A stretch of DNA of 64,000 nt from Azonexaceae bacterium. Its GTDB lineage: Bacteria > Pseudomonadota > Gammaproteobacteria > Burkholderiales > Rhodocyclaceae. The position numbers and the translations under genes are program-made. Location of the stretch: contig JAAXVL010000001.1 in NCBI GenBank assembly GCA_013335535.1, positions 885,764 through 949,763 on the forward strand, in the 5' to 3' direction. How positions within the stretch are numbered: the first letter of the stretch is position 1; each line of letters begins with the position of its first letter. This document shows positions 45,609-53,255 of the stretch, piece after piece. Below the pieces are notes generated by a model. The model saw only the letters and a list, made by a program, of their open reading frames with translations, searched no databases and had not been told where the DNA came from.

Positions 45609-46130
45609 ATGAGTAATTCAATGACATTGAATAATGACAATCGACCTTGGTACAAGGAGCGCTGGCCTTGGTTTTTGATGGCGGGGCCAAGTATCGTAAT
45701 TGTTGCCGGCTTTATTACGCTTTGGCTGGCCATTGTAAGCAATGATGGTTTGGTAACGGACGACTATTACAAGCAGGGGCTTGCGGTGAACCAGAGCCTG
45801 CAGCGCGACCATCAAGCTGGCAGCCTTGGCTTGCAGGGCGATGTGATGCGTTCTGGCGCCAATTTGCGACTCCTGCTCCGCGCCGATAGCGAAGCAGGGC
45901 TACCGTCGGAGATTGTTCTGAAACTGGCGCATCCAACCCGTGCCGGGCAGGATCAGTTGGTCAAGATGACGATGGAAGGACCAGGTTTTTACAGCGGCAT
46001 ACTTGCCGCGGATATTTCAGGGCGTTGGCTTGTGTCGATTGAGGATCCCGCTGCTAAGTGGCGCCTTCAAGGCGAATGGCAAGCTGATTCGTTGGAACCG
46101 TTGCGTCTGAAGGCGCGGGCGGGAAAGTAG
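45609..46130 (+). CDS. ccoH: cbb3 oxidase assembly protein CcoH/FixH
   Basis: A 173-aa protein with one N-terminal helix (about 22-42) and a periplasmic FixH domain containing DDYYKQGLAVNQSLQRDH, the family signature. It acts with CcoG and CcoI in copper delivery and assembly. It starts one base after the ccoG stop, so the two are co-translated. Confidence 0.93.
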   Translation: MSNSMTLNNDNRPWYKERWPWFLMAGPSIVIVAGFITLWLAIVSNDGLVTDDYYKQGLAVNQSLQRDHQAGSLGLQGDVMRSGANLRLLLRADSEAGLPSEIVLKLAHPTRAGQDQLVKMTMEGPGFYSGILAADISGRWLVSIEDPAAKWRLQGEWQADSLEPLRLKARAGK

Positions 46131-46158
46131 TTTTTTAATTGTTACTGGGAGGTGACAT

Positions 46159-46299
46159 ATGGCGTGGGAACTTTTGTTTAGCAGCGATTTCGGTTTGATG
46201 AGCTTTGCAGTCATCGTCGGCGTTTTGGTCATCGGTGTGGTTATGGGCAAAATGTACTCCAACAAGATGGAAGAAGACGCACGCAAGGCTGGCAAGTAA
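46159..46299 (+). CDS. small membrane protein, DUF3149 family
   Basis: A 46-aa peptide, MAWELLFSSDFGLMSFA onwards, with one helix and the charged tail KMEEDARKAGK. The Phe/Leu pattern of the start and the MEEDA tail match DUF3149, a small family seen near cco genes in betaproteobacteria. A GGGAGGTGA ribosome site gives a clear start. A role in the cbb3 oxidase is inferred from position only. A terminator follows. Confidence 0.82.
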   Translation: MAWELLFSSDFGLMSFAVIVGVLVIGVVMGKMYSNKMEEDARKAGK

Positions 46300-46342
46300 C
46301 ATTGCTACTGATCTCATCGCTCTCTGAGCGGTGCGTGTCATG

Positions 46343-46380
46343 AACCCCCGATTGGCTTGGCTGGTCGGGGGTTTGTTTTT
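46343..46380 (+). terminator. intrinsic terminator after the cco locus
   Basis: AACCCCCGA and TCGGGGGTT form a 9-bp stem with a 13-nt loop, followed by TGTTTTTT. Confidence 0.85.
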
Positions 46381-46407
46381 TGGTGCAGGGAGCGGTAAAC
46401 CTAAAGC

Positions 46408-47061
46408 ATGTTGATCCGCGCCTTGTTCATTTCTGCTTTGTTTCATTTCGTGATTTTTCTATCGGCGGATCATCTTGAGCGCGTTGCTCCGCCAGCAGTA
46501 TCAGGGCCTGGAATCGGTGTTCTGGAGATGCGTATTGCTTTGCGCGAGAAGCCGCAAGTGCTTTCACCAGCGGTTACTAAGCAGGGAGTATCGGATGTGG
46601 TGCCTGAATCAGCTGTTCAAAAATCCGATTTTGTCCCAGAGAAGAAAACAAAGGATTTGAATATTGGCCGTTTTTTCCGGTCGACCGTGGAAGTTGCCAA
46701 CTTGAATCATACGGATGCCAGTCGATCCCCTGATATCAAGTCTCCTGAGCTCCCGTCCGCCTCAGTAGAGGAGCTCGGGCAATATCGCTTGAATGTGGCG
46801 CGGAGTGCCCGACAGTTCAAGGTTTATCCATCGCTAGCACGGGAAAATGGATGGGAGGGGGTGGCCCATGTTACCGTTGCTCTGCCATTTGACTTGGGAC
46901 GCCCTGTCGTCTCGCTGGGTCGGTCGTCCGGCCACGCGGTTCTGGATCGTCAAGCGCTTGATATGGTTGAGCAGGCGGTAAGTCTGGCGCTCATGCCGGA
47001 GGGCTTGCGCGGCAAAGGGTTGAGCATTTCGGTCCCGGTGGAGTACCGCCTTGCCGATTGA
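46408..47061 (+). CDS. TonB-like energy transducer
   Basis: A 217-aa protein. An N-terminal helix (about 4-20) acts as signal anchor, followed by a low-complexity linker and a TonB_C-type domain (about 120-217; GVAHVTVALPFDLGRPVVSLGRSSGHAVLDRQAL). The linker lacks the long Pro-rich repeats of TonB. Residues about 83-95 (NIGRFFRSTVE) are encoded by a copy of the dispersed repeat, in a frame different from those in ccoI and the HD-GYP gene. No ExbB/ExbD genes adjoin it. A weak AGGGAGCGG precedes the start. Confidence 0.8.
   Translation: MLIRALFISALFHFVIFLSADHLERVAPPAVSGPGIGVLEMRIALREKPQVLSPAVTKQGVSDVVPESAVQKSDFVPEKKTKDLNIGRFFRSTVEVANLNHTDASRSPDIKSPELPSASVEELGQYRLNVARSARQFKVYPSLARENGWEGVAHVTVALPFDLGRPVVSLGRSSGHAVLDRQALDMVEQAVSLALMPEGLRGKGLSISVPVEYRLAD
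46655..46692 (+). repeat. dispersed repeat, copy 5 (inside TonB-like gene)
   Basis: AATATTGGCCG, six T and TTCCGGTCGACCGTGGAA. It is sense and read as NIGRFFRSTVE. One change in the core (TTGACC to TCGACC) makes the centre a perfect GGTCGACC palindrome. Confidence 0.8.
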
Positions 47062-47067
47062 GGATGC

Positions 47068-47604
47068 TCAGGGCGCCGGAAGCGCTGTTTCGTGAAAGTC
47101 GTAGGTGCCCTTAGCGCGGTCTGCGAGGTAGCGCTCGAGGCACAGTTTAACGCTGTGAAAGGCCAGTGCGTCCCACGGAATCTCTTCGGGATCGCATAGA
47201 CGGACCTCAAGGCTCTCCTCTCCCGCTGCAAAGTGCGCGTCAACCATGCGGCCGCGATAGAACAGATGGACCTGATTGATATGGGCAATGCTGATCATGG
47301 CGAAGGGTGCATCAATCAATATCCTTGCCCCTGCCTCCTCGTGTGTTTCGCGAATTGCAGCCTGCGAAGTGGTTTCACCATTCTCCATAAAGCCGGCTGG
47401 TAGCGTCCAGAACCCGTGTCTTGGCTCGATGGCTCGCCGGCACAAGAGGATCCGGTTGTCCCACTCCGCGACGCAACCAACGACTAGGCGCGGGTTTTCG
47501 TAGTGGATGTGGCCGCATGCATTGCAGACATGCCGAGGTAGCGAGTCACCCGGCGGGATGATAAAAGTAACATTCGCGCCGCAATGGTTACAGTATTGGA
47601 TCAT
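47068..47604 (-). CDS. NUDIX hydrolase with N-terminal zinc ribbon
   Basis: A 178-aa protein. A zinc ribbon (CNHCG and CNACG, residues 5-31) is followed by a Nudix domain whose box runs from GFMENGE to REtHEEAGA (about 71-93). This layout is shared with NudC/YgdP-type and related hydrolases that cleave dinucleotides or ADP-sugars. The substrate is unknown. It is convergent with the TonB-like gene. Confidence 0.93.
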   Translation of the reverse strand: MIQYCNHCGANVTFIIPPGDSLPRHVCNACGHIHYENPRLVVGCVAEWDNRILLCRRAIEPRHGFWTLPAGFMENGETTSQAAIRETHEEAGARILIDAPFAMISIAHINQVHLFYRGRMVDAHFAAGEESLEVRLCDPEEIPWDALAFHSVKLCLERYLADRAKGTYDFHETALPAP

Positions 47605-47694
47605 GGGGTTTGGATCAGCGTGACAATGCGTCCAAGTCTACCACCGGGGCTATTGGCAAAGCCGAGGATCGACGGGTGTCGATTCTCTCTTTCT

Positions 47695-47724
47695 TTGCAC
47701 TCGGGCAATTCAAGTGGCTACAAT
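47695..47724 (+). promoter_or_regulatory. sigma-70 promoter for motAB
   Basis: TTGCAC-N18-TACAAT, with start of transcription predicted near 47731, 56 bp before the motA ATG. No sigma-28 motif (TAAA-N15-GCCGATAA) was found. Confidence 0.5.
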
Positions 47725-47786
47725 AGCGAAAACCAATTACTGGGCGGATCTGCGCTGGTTCTGGCTGGCGCGACAGGGGGCTTTGC

Positions 47787-48644
47787 ATGTTTCTGATTGT
47801 TGGTTACGTCATCATTCTGGCTTCGGCGCTGGGAACGTATGCACTGCATGGGAGTCTCCTTGCCCTTTGGGTGCCGACTGAATACGTGGCGATTATCGGC
47901 CTGACGATCGGCTATTTCGTTGCCGCAAACGATATCAAGATCATCAAGGCAACGGTCGGTGCCGTTCCTGGAATCCTCAAGGGATCAAAATACAACAAGG
48001 CATTCTATGTCGATGCTTTGGCCATGCTTTTTGAAATTCTTGGCAAAGTGCGCAAGGAAGGCTTGATGTCCATCGAAGGTGACATCGAAAACCCCGAAGC
48101 CAGCCCGATCTTCAGCAAATATCCCAATCTGGTGCACGACCATCATGTGATGGAATTTACCTGCGACTACCTTCGCATGATGGTGGGCGGCAATCTGAAT
48201 ACAGTCGAAATCGAGAGCTTGATGGACGTCGAGCTGGAAACGCATCACCACGAGGCTGCTGAGCCCGGGCATGTCGTGTCCAGCATCGCCGGTGCCGTGC
48301 CCGCCTTCGGTATCGTGGTAGCGGTGATGGGGGTCGTCAACGTAATGGGTTCGGTCGGCAGCCCACCGGCTGTTCTCGGCAAGATGATTGGCGGGGCCTT
48401 GGTCGGAACCTTCCTCGGTATTCTTATTTCCTATGGTTTCGTTGAGCCGGTAGCCAAGCTCCTGGAGCAAAAAGCGAATGAAGGAGCCACCATCTACAAG
48501 ACCATCAAGATGGTTCTTCTGGCTTCCATGTCTGGTTATGCTCCTCAGGTCGCCATCGAGTTCGGCCGGAAGACATTGGGATCACACGAGCGTCCCAGTT
48601 TTATTGAGCTTGAGGAAGAGCTGAAGGCTCGCAAAGGCAAGTAG
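47787..48644 (+). CDS. motA: flagellar motor stator protein MotA
   Basis: A 285-aa four-helix stator subunit. The charged cytoplasmic loop (about 60-165) that meets FliG contains conserved Arg/Glu (VRKEGLMSIEGDIENP). Helices 3 and 4 contain VPAFGIVVAVMGVV and the GTFLGILISYGF line of the proton path. Length is typical. It precedes motB by 27 bp. Confidence 0.96.
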   Translation: MFLIVGYVIILASALGTYALHGSLLALWVPTEYVAIIGLTIGYFVAANDIKIIKATVGAVPGILKGSKYNKAFYVDALAMLFEILGKVRKEGLMSIEGDIENPEASPIFSKYPNLVHDHHVMEFTCDYLRMMVGGNLNTVEIESLMDVELETHHHEAAEPGHVVSSIAGAVPAFGIVVAVMGVVNVMGSVGSPPAVLGKMIGGALVGTFLGILISYGFVEPVAKLLEQKANEGATIYKTIKMVLLASMSGYAPQVAIEFGRKTLGSHERPSFIELEEELKARKGK

Positions 48645-48671
48645 CCTTTCGCCCGACATTAAATAAATACG

Positions 48672-49622
48672 ATGAGCGACGATTCCACACGCCCAATAAT
48701 CATCAAGCGCAAGAAGGTTGTTGCGGGTGGCGCACACGGTGGCGCATGGAAAATTGCCTATGCCGACTTCGTGACGGCGATGATGGCTTTCTTCCTTTTG
48801 ATGTGGCTGCTTGGCTCCACTGCCAAGGGGGATTTACAGGGTATTGCTGATTTTTTCCAGAACCCTCTGAAGGTTTCCAGCCAGGGAGGTAGTGGTTCAG
48901 GAGATGCCACCAGCGTACTTCAGGGGGGCGGCAAGGATTTGACGCGCCAATCGGGGCAGGTCAAGCGCGGCGACGTCGAGGCCAAAAAATCGACCTCCTT
49001 TTCCAAGGAGGCTCAGGCAGAGTTTCGGCGCAAGGAGCAGGAGCGCCTGGAGAGCCTGAAGGCTGACATTGAAAAAATGATCGAGCAGAGTCCCCAGTTG
49101 GCACAGTTCAAGAAGCAGATGCTGCTCGACATAACCTCTGAGGGGTTACGCATCCAGATTGTCGACGAGCAAAACCGCCCGATGTTTGATTCCAGTAGCG
49201 CCGACCTTAAACCCTATACACGGGATATCCTGCGTCAGATCGGCAAGGCCTTGAATGGGGTTGCGAACCGGATCAGTCTGGCTGGACATACTGATGCCTC
49301 GCAGTTTTCTGGCGGTGAAAAAGGTTTTTCAAATTGGGAATTGTCAGCCAATCGCGCAAATGCGTCACGGCGCGAGTTGGTGCTTGGCGGCATGGACGAC
49401 AGCAAGGTTTTGCGCGTCGTCGGATTGTCATCGACTGTCCTTTTTGACAAAAATGATCCGCTGAACTCTGTTAACCGGAGAATCAGTATTGTTGTCCTGA
49501 ATCGCAAAACAGAGATAGCTATTTTGCAGGAAGAAGGGCCTGAGTCCGAGGCAGGTGGCGAGGAAGGGATTCTTCCAGAGGGATTAAAGCTACCCATGGG
49601 GAGTAAAGGTACCGCTGGTTGA
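48672..49622 (+). CDS. motB: flagellar motor stator protein MotB
   Basis: A 316-aa protein. One helix carries the proton-binding Asp32 in IAYADFVTAMMAFFLLMW. A plug/linker region follows, then an OmpA-like peptidoglycan-binding domain (about 165-285; GHTDASQFSGGEKGFSNWELSANRA), with NRRISIVVL at its end. It anchors the stator to the wall. The start is 27 bp after motA. Confidence 0.96.
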   Translation: MSDDSTRPIIIKRKKVVAGGAHGGAWKIAYADFVTAMMAFFLLMWLLGSTAKGDLQGIADFFQNPLKVSSQGGSGSGDATSVLQGGGKDLTRQSGQVKRGDVEAKKSTSFSKEAQAEFRRKEQERLESLKADIEKMIEQSPQLAQFKKQMLLDITSEGLRIQIVDEQNRPMFDSSSADLKPYTRDILRQIGKALNGVANRISLAGHTDASQFSGGEKGFSNWELSANRANASRRELVLGGMDDSKVLRVVGLSSTVLFDKNDPLNSVNRRISIVVLNRKTEIAILQEEGPESEAGGEEGILPEGLKLPMGSKGTAG

Positions 49623-49923
49623 AATGCCGGCCAGCTGCGTCTGGGCGCCAGCTATCGGTGGTAGCGGATAGCTGTATTTTTAGCTAGCCAGGGTTTTCAC
49701 CTCTGGCCAAGGCAGTGTAGTGAAGAAAAAACAGGGGAATATTTTGCGAAACAGCGTAATTCCAGGAAAAACCTCGGCATTGTTTTGAAGCCAACGCTTG
49801 GTACTTTGGCCATATTTCGCAAAAACTAAGTGCTGCTTCGCAAGAAATGGACAATAATCCGTTAGTCAAACAGGCTTCACCAGTAGGGAGCCAGAGTTGT
49901 TCTGATTTTTATCGAGGAAAAAA
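49623..49923. other. 301-bp intergenic region between motB and cheY
   Basis: Holds the motB terminator near its start and otherwise no supportable gene; a 61-codon minus-strand frame is not credible. No sigma-28 or sigma-54 motif was recognised. The cheY ribosome site (GAGGAAA) is at its end. Confidence 0.6.
49650..49681 (+). terminator. possible terminator after motB
   Basis: AGCTATC and GATAGCT pair as a 7-bp stem around a 10-nt loop, followed by GTATTTTT. Confidence 0.55.
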
Positions 49924-50289
49924 ATGGCAAAAACCATTCTTGCAGTTGACGATTCCGCATCCATCCGTCAGATGGTGTCCTTTACCCTGAAGAGTGCTGG
50001 TTACGACGTAGTCGAAGCTGTCGATGGTCAGGATGGGCTGGACAAAGCCAAAACCAAAAGCATCAATCTGGTGCTGACTGACCAGAATATGCCGCGCATG
50101 GACGGGCTGACGTTGATCAAAAATCTTCGTGGAATGCCGCAATATGCCTCCACCCCCATTCTGATGCTGACTACCGAGTCTTCGGATGCGATGAAATCGC
50201 AAGGGCGAGCAGCCGGCGCCACCGGTTGGCTGGTTAAGCCTTTCGACCCCCAAAAACTGATCGAAGTCGTACGCAAGGTGATCGGCTAA
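49924..50289 (+). CDS. cheY: chemotaxis response regulator CheY
   Basis: A 121-aa single receiver domain. Phospho-acceptor Asp53 (LVLTDQNMPRMDG), acid pair Asp9-Asp10, switch Thr (LTTESS) and Lys in LVKPFDP are present. It resembles the CheY adjacent to CheA in operons of many beta- and gammaproteobacteria. It is likely phosphorylated by the CheA encoded 87 bp downstream. Confidence 0.95.
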   Translation: MAKTILAVDDSASIRQMVSFTLKSAGYDVVEAVDGQDGLDKAKTKSINLVLTDQNMPRMDGLTLIKNLRGMPQYASTPILMLTTESSDAMKSQGRAAGATGWLVKPFDPQKLIEVVRKVIG

Positions 50290-50376
50290 GTTAAGCCGGC
50301 GGACCTGTAACAGGGCGGGTCTTTTGCATTCAATTTTCGGCTTCCAGGATACTGGGCGCCGAGATCAGGGGGTGGC

Positions 50377-52704
50377 ATGACTATCGACATGAGTCAGTTC
50401 TACCAGGTTTTTTTTGAGGAATCGGCAGAGCACTTGGCAACGATGGAGGGGCTGTTGCTGGAACTGGATATTGAAAATCCGGATTCTGAGCAACTTAACG
50501 CGATCTTTCGTGCCGCACATTCGATCAAGGGGAGCGCGGGGACCTTCGGTTTTACCGATCTGGCCGAAACGACTCATATCCTGGAGAACCTGCTCGATCG
50601 CATTCGTAAGCAGGAGTTAGGTCTTCGGGCGGATATGGTCGATGCCTTTCTGGAGTCAGGCGATCTTCTGCGCGAAATGCTTGAAGCCCACCAAGGGCGA
50701 GGAGAGGTCGATCCGGCTGTTGTAGCCTCGATTTGTGCTCGCCTGCGTCAGTTGTCTGCTGACAAACCCGCAGCACCACAGTCGGCGATGGTCCAGGCTA
50801 GCGTAGCCACAGAGCAAGAAAAGCGGGGTGGTGCGCGAGCTTTCGACATACAGTTTGTGCCAACAGAGGTCTCGGCCAAGGGCGATGGTATTTCGCATTT
50901 GCTCGAAGCGCTCCGTGGTCTGGGGACTTTGGAAATACTGAGTCAACCGGCCTCGGATATGAACAACGTCGGATATTGGCAACTTCGCCTGCGAACCGAG
51001 GCTGGGCAGGATGACTTTGCGGATCAGATTGATTTTATTGCTGAAAATGGTGCCTGGCGTGTAGTCGAGGAGTCCGTGCTTGATGACCAGGACGGGGCTT
51101 TCGGCTTTTTCGGGGATTCTCCGGGGGTACCTGACGAGAACCAGAGCTATGGCTTTTTTGAGCCGCTCGATAGTGGGCCATCTCTTGCGCCGTCTATCCC
51201 GGTAGCTGTGGCCGAGGATGACTCTTATGGTTTCTTCGATCCGCTTCCGTCAGCCGGAGGGGGGCTGGCTGTTGTCGACGCAGCAGGAACTGAAGATGGT
51301 GATGGCTACGGTTTCTTTACCCCGCTGGTAGGTCAGGTTGCTACGCCGCCGTTGGCTGAAGAGGGGGATGGATTTGGCTTCTTCGAACCCCTTCCTCCTG
51401 TTCCGGTTTCAACGTCCCCTGCGTCGCCAGTTGCTGCGGAAAATCCTGTTGCCCCGAAGTCGGCTGAGAAGAAGACCGAGGAATTCCATGCCCGGCCAGC
51501 CAAAGTGGCGCCCGCGTCAGCGGGGGACTCTTCAATTCGCGTCAGCGTCGAAAAAGTGGATCAACTAATCAATCTGGTTGGCGAACTGGTCATTACGCAG
51601 GCGATGTTGCTGCAGACGGCAGCGCAGATGCAGGAAAATGCACCAGAGCGCCTGGTCAACGGCTTGGCGCAACTGGAACGAAATACCCGCGATTTGCAGG
51701 AATCCGTCATGTCTATCCGGATGATGCAGATATCATTCGTTTTTTCGCGTTTTCCTCGTGTTGTCCGTGATCTTTCCGCCAAACTGGGCAAGCAGGTCGA
51801 ACTAAAGACTTCCGGCGAAACAACGGAACTGGACAAAGGTTTGATCGAGCGGATCGCCGATCCCTTGACACACCTTATCCGCAATAGTCTCGATCACGGT
51901 ATCGAATTACCAGAAACCCGTATCGCTGCGGGCAAGAGTCCGGTCGGAACAATTACCCTGAAGGCCTATCATCAGGGCGGCAACATCGTCATTGAAGTGG
52001 GTGACGATGGCGCCGGCCTGCCTCGCAACAAGATATTGGCCAAGGCCCGCGAACGTGGATTGCCGGTTTCCGATCAGATGACAGACCAGGAGGTTTTCCT
52101 TCTGATTTTCGAAGCAGGCTTCTCGACGGCCGATCAGGTGACTGATGTGTCCGGGCGAGGAGTGGGTATGGATGTCGTCCGCCGCAATATTCAGTCGATG
52201 GGCGGTCGGGTTGAGATCGAATCCATGCTGGGCGTGGGGACGAGAATGACTGTCCGTTTGCCGCTGACGCTGGCTATTCTTGATGGAATGTCGATCTCCG
52301 TCGGAGATCAGACCTACATTTTGCCGCTTTCTTATGTGGTTGAATCTTTCCAGCCGCAGACCGGTGACATCAAGACTTTATCAAATCAGGCACGGGTCAT
52401 TCAGGTTCGGGGTGAGTATTTGCCCGTCGTGGTTTTGCACGAATTGTTCAATATCAAGTCGTGTTCTAGCAATTTTACGCAAGGCATCATGGTTGTTGTT
52501 GATGCTGATGGAATTAAGGCAGCGTTGTTTGTCGATGCGTTGGTTGGTCAGCATCAGGTTGTAATCAAGAGTCTGGAGGCAAACTATCGCCGCGTACAGG
52601 GTATTTCCGGTGCGACCATCATGGGCGACGGCCATGTGGCGCTGATTCTTGATGTGTCGGCTATCGCCGGCATGGCAAAGACAAGCCTGCAAAAAGCCGG
52701 CTGA
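50377..52704 (+). CDS. cheA: chemotaxis histidine kinase CheA
   Basis: A 775-aa kinase. P1 (HPt) holds the phosphorylated His48 in RAAHSIKGSAG. A P2-like domain spans about 145-235 (FDIQFVPTEVSAKGDGISHLL...). Then comes a long linker (about 240-385) with five repeats of [YF]GFF[EDT]PL-like motifs starting near residues 242, 258, 284, 311 and 333. P3, P4 (HLIRNSLDHGIE, GDDGAGLP, GRGVGMDVV) and a CheW-like P5 domain (about 635-770) follow. It reads chemoreceptors and phosphorylates CheY/CheB/CheV. A GGGGGTGG ribosome site is upstream. Confidence 0.95.
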   Translation: MTIDMSQFYQVFFEESAEHLATMEGLLLELDIENPDSEQLNAIFRAAHSIKGSAGTFGFTDLAETTHILENLLDRIRKQELGLRADMVDAFLESGDLLREMLEAHQGRGEVDPAVVASICARLRQLSADKPAAPQSAMVQASVATEQEKRGGARAFDIQFVPTEVSAKGDGISHLLEALRGLGTLEILSQPASDMNNVGYWQLRLRTEAGQDDFADQIDFIAENGAWRVVEESVLDDQDGAFGFFGDSPGVPDENQSYGFFEPLDSGPSLAPSIPVAVAEDDSYGFFDPLPSAGGGLAVVDAAGTEDGDGYGFFTPLVGQVATPPLAEEGDGFGFFEPLPPVPVSTSPASPVAAENPVAPKSAEKKTEEFHARPAKVAPASAGDSSIRVSVEKVDQLINLVGELVITQAMLLQTAAQMQENAPERLVNGLAQLERNTRDLQESVMSIRMMQISFVFSRFPRVVRDLSAKLGKQVELKTSGETTELDKGLIERIADPLTHLIRNSLDHGIELPETRIAAGKSPVGTITLKAYHQGGNIVIEVGDDGAGLPRNKILAKARERGLPVSDQMTDQEVFLLIFEAGFSTADQVTDVSGRGVGMDVVRRNIQSMGGRVEIESMLGVGTRMTVRLPLTLAILDGMSISVGDQTYILPLSYVVESFQPQTGDIKTLSNQARVIQVRGEYLPVVVLHELFNIKSCSSNFTQGIMVVVDADGIKAALFVDALVGQHQVVIKSLEANYRRVQGISGATIMGDGHVALILDVSAIAGMAKTSLQKAG

Positions 52705-52726
52705 CAGTTGAATTGAGGAGCAAGAG

Positions 52727-53227
52727 ATGGAAGCGATGACGCATGGTGGTGGGGCGGCCGGCGAAGACGATCTGGTGCCCAGTGAATACCTGACTTTCAC
52801 GCTGGGCAGCGAAGAGTACGCAATTGATATCCTCAAGGTGCAGGAGATTCGTGGCTACGAGCAGCCGACGCTGATTGCCAATGCCCCTGCATTTATAAAG
52901 GGGGTGATCAACCTGCGAGGCATCATCGTTCCCATTGTCGATCTGCGCATCAAATTCAATCTTGGCAAGATCGAATACACCCCATTCACCGTGGTGATCA
53001 TTCTCAATATAGCGGGGCGTGTGATTGGGGCCGTGGTCGACAGTGTATCTGATGTGTTTTCTCTGACGCGTTCGCAAATTCGCCAAGCACCTGATTTTTC
53101 GGGGACTTTTGATACAAAGTACATACTTGGCCTGGCAACGATCGATAGTCGCATGATGATCGTGACTGATATTGAGCGCTTGATGACCAGTGCCGATATG
53201 GCGCTCATCGATTCGGCCAGCGAATAA
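52727..53227 (+). CDS. cheW: chemotaxis coupling protein CheW
   Basis: A 166-aa CheW-fold protein (about 20-160). [19 protein letters not shown] and [18 protein letters not shown] are hallmark strands. It couples CheA to the receptors. It is 22 bp after cheA with a GAGGAGCAAGAG ribosome site. Confidence 0.96.
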   Translation: MEAMTHGGGAAGEDDLVPSEYLTFTLGSEEYAIDILKVQEIRGYEQPTLIANAPAFIKGVINLRGIIVPIVDLRIKFNLGKIEYTPFTVVIILNIAGRVIGAVVDSVSDVFSLTRSQIRQAPDFSGTFDTKYILGLATIDSRMMIVTDIERLMTSADMALIDSASE

Positions 53228-53255
53228 CGTACAGCCCTCGACCAGGAGTAGTGGC

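Noticed and set aside
49684-49869. A 61-codon minus-strand frame between motB and cheY.
   Set aside because: No ribosome site, no family resemblance, and lies in a region otherwise showing only a terminator.
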